From Bradysia coprophila (Eukaryota > Arthropoda > Insecta > Diptera > Sciaridae), in NCBI RefSeq assembly GCF_014529535.1, contig NW_023503632.1, forward strand, positions 248,001 to 312,000: a stretch of DNA of 64,000 nt, read 5' to 3'. The translations under genes and the position numbers were made by a program. The notes beneath the pieces were generated by a model. It searched no databases and was not told where the DNA came from. It worked only from the letters and a program-made list of their open reading frames with translations. How positions within the stretch are numbered: position 1 is the stretch's first letter; each line of letters starts with the position of its first letter. This document shows positions 48,401 through 57,400 of the stretch, in pieces.

Positions 48401-51400
48401 GGTAGATTGGGTCTTGTTGGGTTTAAAATTCATCCACACTGAGTTATGAGCAGTTGAAAGCATGGATAAAAAATAGATAACTTCGGCGAACTTCTAACGG
48501 TTCCCGTGCATCCGAAAAGAAACAGAAACGCCTTGTACGACCTTGTAGGAACTTGTACGTTTCGTGGCCTATGAGAAATTTCCCTAAGAAAAGTACATGT
48601 TTTCGGTTTTTGGTCACCTCTCACTAGCCATACAAGCTTAGAAGAATTTTTTGAAAGTAGTTTTGGCTTATAGGGGCAATACCTATCTAGGGACCAATAC
48701 CTATCTAGGCACATTTCCAAAAATCCACTAGAAAATGGGTCCGATTTCGGCAGGCTGTTTTTCAAAAGAATCCCTCAGTAGGAATTTGATTCAGCTGATC
48801 CACACAAACTATCATAACACGGTTGCGTTTAAGCAGTTTAAACAGTTTTGATTGTATGTGTGGATTAGCAGAAAAGCAGCTGAAGGAAATTCATGCAAAC
48901 GTTTCACTGCCTCTAACTGTAAACTAAAAAAATCATTTTATTAGAAAAATCGATAATAATCGAAGCGTGGAATGGTGATTTCTCCTCCCCTAATTGGAGT
49001 TTCATCTCTACTGAATAACTCATTGAACTTTGCAATTTCAATACAAGCAAATGTCGTCAAGAAAGCAGTAAAAAAACATTGTTAAGCCGAATAGTATCTT
49101 CAAGAGATGAGTCTACATCGAGAACTTGACGATATATAATTTTCTGAAAACGTCCCGCGGTCACCCTCACTTAGTGGATAATGTTCTTTTTCTCTTTTAA
49201 ATGATTTTCAAAATTAAATTGCGTTTTACTCAAAGAGGCATAAAACTGCTAGATCATCGAGACAGTGGCGAAATTATTGCAAAAACATTAAGCGTTTCTT
49301 TCTAGGTTATTTTGCAAAGTTTTTTTTTTAGAAAATATGGCAGTGAATGTATTCCACGTGTAACGAAAACAATAAGCGGTAGAGTCCCCAAAAAAATTAA
49401 ATAAACAAAACTAAATGACTGTCGCCTCACTTATAGCCAATCAAAGCACTTTTAAACATTTAAACAGCAAAAATAAATTTCTTTTTTCTTTGTTTCTTTG
49501 TGTAAAAATAAGTAGAATAAAAAAAATATTTAATTTATTCGTACCGGCGATTATCGGACCGTCATGGCAAACATAATCATCCTGACAAGCATTTAACGAA
49601 TTTTTTATCGTTATCGTCGTGTTTTTAGTTGACGTTTGCACGGAAGCCGGTGCCGGATGCTGTGGAAGCGTTGTCGATTGCTCCAAGTATCGGATACTTA
49701 TTGGCGAATCTAAATCTGCCTTTATCGTACTAGTCGTCGATTCAATCGAATTTTCATCTAATCAATTTTGCGAGTAGATTTTTTCATCCAAGTCAACCAA
49801 TTTTGATTTTTTTTTCAATAAACATTTTAGATTAGGTTTTTTATTCGGTTGTCCACACAAGATGGGAAGAAGAAGACAGACGCGCAAGAAAAGAATAAAA
49901 AAAATTTTAAAAATAAATTTCGGTTTTTTTGGTTTGGTTTTAAATTATTAAATTTTGTGATCAAAAAAATAAAAATCAAAAACAAAAACGTTTCCAGATT
50001 AAATCTAAAAAAAATCCAATTAATATTTTGTTTCGAATTGTAAAATGTTTTATATGAAACGGAAGGCATCATTGTCTCACACATAAGATTGCTCAATTTA
50101 CGTATTTTATATTGATGGCATTCTAAAGTCTTTTTGGTATAAATTCATTTTAAAAACGAAACTGAATTGTGTTAAAAACAAAGCAAATCAAAAATATTAA
50201 ATATTTAATAAAAGTGGGGCAGTGGGGGTCAATTATGAAGTATATTTTCCCGCAGTAAAACTAATTAAATCCGACACGAAAAATTGTGATCAGAGATATA
50301 AAAAAAATATGAAAAAAAAACAAATTAAAATCAAATAAAAACAAATAAAAAACAATAAATCCATTGAACTAACTACAACAAGAAAAATCAATCACCAGTC
50401 CTAAGTAAACTATAAAGTTCTAAATAGTATAAAACAATAAACTCTAATTTAAAAGGATCTTGTAAAATATATGTATAACAAAGCAATCAAACCTCAAGCA
50501 AATAGTTAATTCGAAAATTTGACTAGAATTTATTTAGATTAAAAAAAATATTTTGATCTCTTCCAATCGAAACAATTCAGTGATTTTTAGTAATAATAAT
50601 AAAATATAAAACAAAATTGTTAAGTTCACCGTCTCGCAAAGTCAACCGATTCTAAATGGAGAAATCTTCGCCGATTTCGTTGCATTTCTGTTTCGTTTGC
50701 GCCCAAAAAAAAACCCAACATCAAAGTTCATTAATCGGAATATTTCTTCTTAAATTCTTTAAAAATTCTTAGGAATTATCAACAATTTTTAAAAATTCTT
50801 TTATTAAGGAGTTTTAGGAATTTAGGAAATTTTAATAATTAAAACTCTTAAAAATCCTACAAATACTCGCCAAAAATATCTTAAATTTGAGAAAAAAAAA
50901 ATCCTAAAAAGTCATTAAAATTACTAAAAAGTTCTTAAAAGTTCCTTAAAAATTCGGTAATATCCATAACAATTCTTTAAAAACCCTAAAACTTCTTTAA
51001 AGTTCCTCAAATATGTTTAAAATTCCTCAAACATCTTTAAAGTTTCTCAAAATTGTTTAAAATTCCTAAAACGCTCTTTGAAAATCCTAAACAAATTATT
51101 TTTAATTCCTAAAATGTTCTTAAAAATCCCTTAAAAATTCGATAGAGTTCTGCAAAACACTAAATTTATCAAAAATCCTTACAAAATTTCCTCGTAATAA
51201 CCCCTGCCCAAACTTCTTCCACTGTGGGATGATACCGCAAAAACTATTGTACGAAAAACATAACGAACGAAATTGGCTCCATTTACCATCAGTCGACTTC
51301 AGTGAACGTGTACCACCATTCACAAAACATTGACAAGACTTACCTCCTGACGTTGATACATTGAACGGTTTTGTTCCGACATGCGTTTGTCGGCGTTGTA

Positions 51401-54400
51401 ACATTTGGCTGGGACGACTTGCTTCGTTCGCTGATGATGACCGATTCCTTGTTATTGGATTGAAGTCATCGCGTTTGGTTACTGCTGACATAGCGCTGCG
51501 GAGTGAATTTTCGTTAGTACTTCGTATTAAGATCTTAAACTATCGGGACTGATTGAATATGTTATCTGTAGATTTTGGATGAGATGATCGCACGACTTGT
51601 TTAAAATAGATTCACCAAGAAGAGTTATGGATACTCGGCTTAGGGAAACAGATTTTTGTGGAAAAGACTCGAGAAAAGATATTCTGGAAAATAATCCATT
51701 GTTTCACGTCACCTTCAACAAATCTTTAAGAACAAGGAAGCAGTCAGAAAAAATTCTGTTTCAGCTGAGAGGATATTACACGACTCGATGTAATTTGATG
51801 TGTTCCATGTCATAATCCACAAATCATTAGTACCGAAGAAGTACAAGAACGACCTGACCCAAGTCACGAAACAATCAACCATACAATAACCTCAACCAGA
51901 ACAACCAGTCCGACACAACAAAAAACCATTTTGGTCATTCATACCCAATAATTGTTGTGTGCATATTTTGAGCAATAAGAGGATCCTCGGTTCCCATCCA
52001 TAATTCGCCCGGACCAATTACACTATGTCTTCCCACTTCCATGTAAAAATAGCATTGTGAATCTCCACACCTAAAACAGCGTAAAAAACAATCAGTAATG
52101 TCGTCCGAATGATTCGGTTACACTTGAAAAACATTACCTTCTGATTGTTGTTAGTAAAAATTCCACGCTCGGTGTCCGATTTTCGCCGGTAATTGTTCTA
52201 GGTTGGCCGGTTCGGACGAGCGTTAGAGACTTTTCTGACAGACATAGATGATAATTGCCGATAATACCACGTTCTTCAGCGATGCCACGGCGTTGCACTT
52301 GTACTTGCCAGACATGTTCTGTTGAAGAAGAGAAATTTTCATTTAGACTTTTCTATTTTCAAATTGATGGTAGATTCCACAGGTGACGAAGTAACTGAAT
52401 GATCTTTTTGAAACTGTCAAAATTGCAACTGGACTATGATTTGTTGTTACACACGACTATATTCATCTGTTATCGACAGCAATGACAATGCTATGTGATG
52501 CGTTGCGGCCAGTCTTCACTTATATAGCGAAGAGTATGTTAATCTAATGTTAAGCTCTTATCAAATGAAGTAATAGATTTGACAGCCAATGTTACCATTG
52601 GATATTATATAATGTGCTAATAGTAATATTGTCTGTTGAATCTGTTACTTCATTTGTTTAGAAAAGAAATTAAAGGTCGTCAAGTAATCTAAACCAAAAT
52701 CAATTTAAATCTAACAGGATGGTGATAACATTTTTGGTGCTAGCAGCGTCAACGATGAGATCTCTTATCAGTGTATCAAGTTTGAATATTTTATTTGGCC
52801 AATTAATTTCAGCCTTGGGACCGGTGTTAATTGCGAACGGTCCCGATATCTTTTGAATGAAACAGATAGGATCGAACACACCGCAGCAATTACATTATTT
52901 TGATATTCCAACACAGCGGCAAACTATGTGTATGCGCAAAAATAAATTGTGTGTACGCGCGGCGTTATGTATGCACGTACATTGGAAAAAAAAATTTGTA
53001 CCAACAATTTAGACTTTAAAGTATGTTGTTGTGTCGCCTCTTCTTTTTCGAGAAAAATTCAAAAATAGCAACCGAATCTATTTCGGTGTTTTCGGTTATT
53101 TTTTCTCGTCTATGATAATTTTTTGTGTTGTTTTTTTTTGTCACAAATAAAATAGTATCGGTCGTCGCATTTAATACACATCTAGGTAAACACACAAGGT
53201 ATATGTATTGCGAACAATATAGGCAGATAAGTCGAGACGTGAATAACATTGAGTATATTTTAACATTTAAAACGGTATATGAATTGTAAATTTAGTTTTT
53301 TTTAAAGTTATATTTCTTCATTGGTCGGGACACATGTTTTAGTAAGCGAATGTAGTGTGTAGTATTTGAATGTTGGAAACTAGTAGTTATTGCAATTGAA
53401 ACAGTCTAGAAATTAAACGATTCACTACATGTAAACACAACCATCCCGTATAAAGGACTTTGTTCCTAGGGAATATCGAAACGGATCGATGGTGGATAAA
53501 TTGAAGAAAAAATCTTTATGCCTGCGGCCTCGTGTCATAATTACATATCTAGAGCCTAATAAACTACTTTGCATCTCGATTGTATAAATAACTATTTTGC
53601 AACGCAGGCGAGAAAACAGTCATTTTCTCACCTCAGCTGAAACTTAGAACCCCTTTGTTAGGAAAAACGTTGCGTTGACCTAGTGAAAAAGTAGGGAATT
53701 TCATTATCTCGAGTAACGTGTTGCCCTCGCTACGCTCTGACCACAATCAACAACCTTTGCACTTTTTTTCTCTTTGTTAACAATAGTTATTTGTTTACCG
53801 AGGTGACAACAAGAGCGCTTCGGTCTGGCCGCAATTCCGCTCGAGTCGGAATTTCCCAATTTGTCCCAGAGAAACAAAAACATCGATTAGCCATACCATT
53901 TACAAAAACATTGACAGTGACAGTTCGAATGAGAAAAATTCTATTTTCTCCCCGTAGGAGAGAAAGTGTTGCATTTTTCTCACTAGAAATGTCATTCGAC
54001 CAGTTGTCAAGAAAATAAAATTTTCTCATGGCTTATTAAGGGGAGAAAATACAACGCGCGTATGAAAAATACTATTCACTGATCGCTTTATGTTTACTTC
54101 GGAAAAATATGATTTCCATTTCCATTTCTTGCTAGTTTTCCATTATAATTTCCGCAACTGTTTGGCTTCCAAAACTAACAGAAATTTTGAAACTTTTTCA
54201 TTTGCTGGTGATGGTTTTTACGACAGAAGCATTTAATTATTTGTTCTTTCGTTTAGAGACCTCACTAAGAGCCCCTTACACCCAAGAACAAGTGCTGTCT
54301 GGACCACCGGCTCAACGTGACTCCCGAACGCCTCGAGGCATGTACAATGTACATACTTTCTGAGGAAAGTTAGACGCTTATATTTCATATCACGCCCAAA

Positions 54401-57400
54401 TGTAGGCTAGTAGTCTGTACACAAATTCATCGTATTTGGGTCGCGTCATACGAGTCATTCAGTGTGTACATCGTTGCAGCCACCAAACCAACTGCAACTA
54501 CCCAAATTATGAAGCTTGAGAGAACTTTATGCCGTCACTAATGCGAAAAATCGATGTGGAATTGGCTGACACGGGAATCGAACTCGGATCATTTTGGTGG
54601 AATACCGTCCGTTCATGAAAGCAATGTACTCTACAATGGTATAAACATGCATTTGGAGTAAGGCTTGAAACCTATGGCAAATCGTTTTATTACCCGATAC
54701 GGGCCTGGAGAAAGGCCTGGTAGTCCAAATGTGTAAAACATCCTAGAAAATCCAAATTAGCTAAATTGCGCCAAATGTAAGCTAGAGTAATCTTGAAAGC
54801 CACCAAATTATACTCTGGTTGTCATTTCTAGCAATCCATTAAACCCACAGTTTCGAGTAATGCACTAAATAAATCCCAGGAGTCACAGGAAGTTTTACGA
54901 AGTAAGGGTTCAGGGTCTTTGAAATTGCATTTCTATAATTCTCTTAACGTGCATCATCCACAGTTTATTTATTAAGATTTATGTTGACGGCACCAAATAT
55001 TTTGGATACTTTCGAACGGATCTTTTTCACATTTTGTTGCTTTAGACAAAAACCGAAAATTCTGAAATGCCATCCCATAAGGGAATGAAATTCTACAAGT
55101 TTTTTGTTTTACACAATTCTGTAAGGCGTATTTTTGGTTGGTTGGCGTCAGACACACTTAACATTCGTTTGCTTTAGCCGTGACACAACGTACATACAAC
55201 AGCCATGAATTACTTATAGCGCTGAAATTCAAAAGATTTACATGATATCATTCTTGTTACAATGTTGCACAAAATTTTCTGCAACAAAACAAGTTGAAAA
55301 ACATACAGAAATATAAACGCATTTACAAGTTACGTTTGAAAGTGGATATACAACGTATAATATTTGCCGATCAACAAAAGTCGCGCACCAAAAAAAGACT
55401 TTACTTTTTAAGTGCATTCTTATCACGGAATCATGTAGACAGTTTACATATAACAAAAAAAAAACTGAACTGTACTGTGGCTTAACTAAACTGTCAAATA
55501 TAAATAATGTTGAGAAAGGAATTGAGTTACTGAATATTTATTTAGTTAAAGTCGCTATTTACAATCGTTATTTATGATACAAGTGCAATTGACGGGACTT
55601 TTAGGTGCGGGATATATCATGTGGAACGTCTGGGAATCATCGAAATTCTAGTCATTGACAACTGGACTGAAATCCCTTTAAATAAAAAATTAGTCGAACT
55701 GGATGACGGGTCAGTGTCTGCGTCTGTTAATTATCAGACTACTGTTAGAAATCCCAGCCGCATATCTTCGGTGAGTCGGTTTTGTCTAAATTTTGTTTCA
55801 TATTTGCCTTTTACGATGTAAGTTTTCTAAGCTGATATAGGTACATGACCTTATAAGTCCAGAACAGTAATCAGCTTTTCAATCGGCCCAATATTTTGTT
55901 GGAGGAAGGGTTTGAAGTGTTAAAATGTTTGCTGAGGTTTCATCATATCCTTTTTGAAGACTTATCACCAAGTCGATATAGGGCCTATTTAGCGAAGCGG
56001 AGCAATCGTATCGGCAATCTCACATCTAGTATGCAACTATTTCTGTTGACATTGGCTTTGTAACAGCGACATCTTTCAGTGAAACGCTGAGTCGACCTCT
56101 ATCAGTAGAGTTGACATAGAATAGAGGAAAGAGAGTTGATGCCGAAATCCCTCTTCAGGATACTATGTGGGTTGGACCGTGTCAGAAAATGTATTCAGCT
56201 ATTTCAATTTCGCCTCACTGGTCGCAAAGTGGACTGTTTCCAATCAGGGAGCAAAGTATAGTCGAGAACGAAATGAGTCCATTCGTAAGCTCCTCGTTTA
56301 TACGAATGTAGTTTTTGGCATATTTTTGGTGGAGGGATTCCCAGTCATAGGAGAAAAAGATAGCTTACCATCGAGTTCTGGTTCTGAACACTGTAGCTGC
56401 TGATACAGGTAAAACTTGGTTCTGGACTTAAAAAAAAGGAGACATCGAAACTAGTTCATCAGCTTGTTCCCTACCAGACTGGTAGTACCAGTGATACCAC
56501 TATGACCTGGTATATTACCTCAACTTTGAATGCAAATTACTGTGATAGATAAAGTGTTGAAATAAGTGTTGACACAGTCAGTTTGGCTTTCCGCTCGGTC
56601 GACCATTGTGCTTTTATGCTTCAGATAATTCGTTCCGGCTTCGAGGAAGATGATTGCGATTATCAAAATGCAATCATTTCTTGATTTTAATTCGATGTCC
56701 AGTCCAATATGGTTTGTACGCCCATACCGAAACGCATACGGCGTTTATAATTTATAGCAGAAATTTTCGTGCGAACTTTTCTTTTTTCTGTTACAACCTA
56801 TTGGTCTTATCTAACCACGCTCTTTTATCCACAATATTTGTATTTATTACGTTATATTCTTTAAACCTAATTTCCTGTCGCACGTTATCGTTACGAATAT
56901 ATAAAGAAAAGTGAAAAAGTTCCCCGTGTGGTGGATATGTATGTTTCAGACTTTTATTTATTATTGGTATGTTGACTGCTTATAATTTCGAAAAGAAAAT
57001 CAACAATCCACAGTGTGGGAGGCGCGGGAAAATAGGAAAAGTGGGATAATATTAGAGGTGTGCGGGCCGATGTTTTTTTGAAGCCCGTACGGCCCGAAGC
57101 CCGGTCCGAAATTCATTTTTAAAGCCCGGCCCGAACTGGCCCGACGTATTTATAGCCCGCCCGGCCCAAGCCCGATCGGGCCGGATAAAAACTCGGATGG
57201 GCCGACATTTTCGGGCGGCCCGAAAGCAAATTTCATATAAAAAAGTGCGCGAAACTTTGAAAATCGGGCCAAAAATTTGATTTTTTAGGTCCGGTCCAAG
57301 CTCGGCCCGACAGATTTGAAGCCCGCCCGGCCCAGGCCCGGTCGGGCCGGATAAGAACCCGGGCGGCCCGACATTTTCTCTAGATAATATGCAGTTTTGC

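Larger units (their letters stand above)
46586..49544 (-). other. IRS intron with two fold-back elements
   Basis: A 3-kb intron. The elements at 47467-47685 and 48146-48777 are listed separately; the rest shows a GT run near 46650 and AT-rich sequence without coding signal. Confidence 0.55.

Noticed and set aside
54555..54660. Functional tRNA gene
   Set aside because: B-box match present, but acceptor and anticodon stems could not be paired into a full cloverleaf.
55621..56403. Two short plus-strand frames (66 and 78 codons) within the large IRS intron
   Set aside because: No homology recognised; part of the region is a dispersed repeat also present at 34780-35095.
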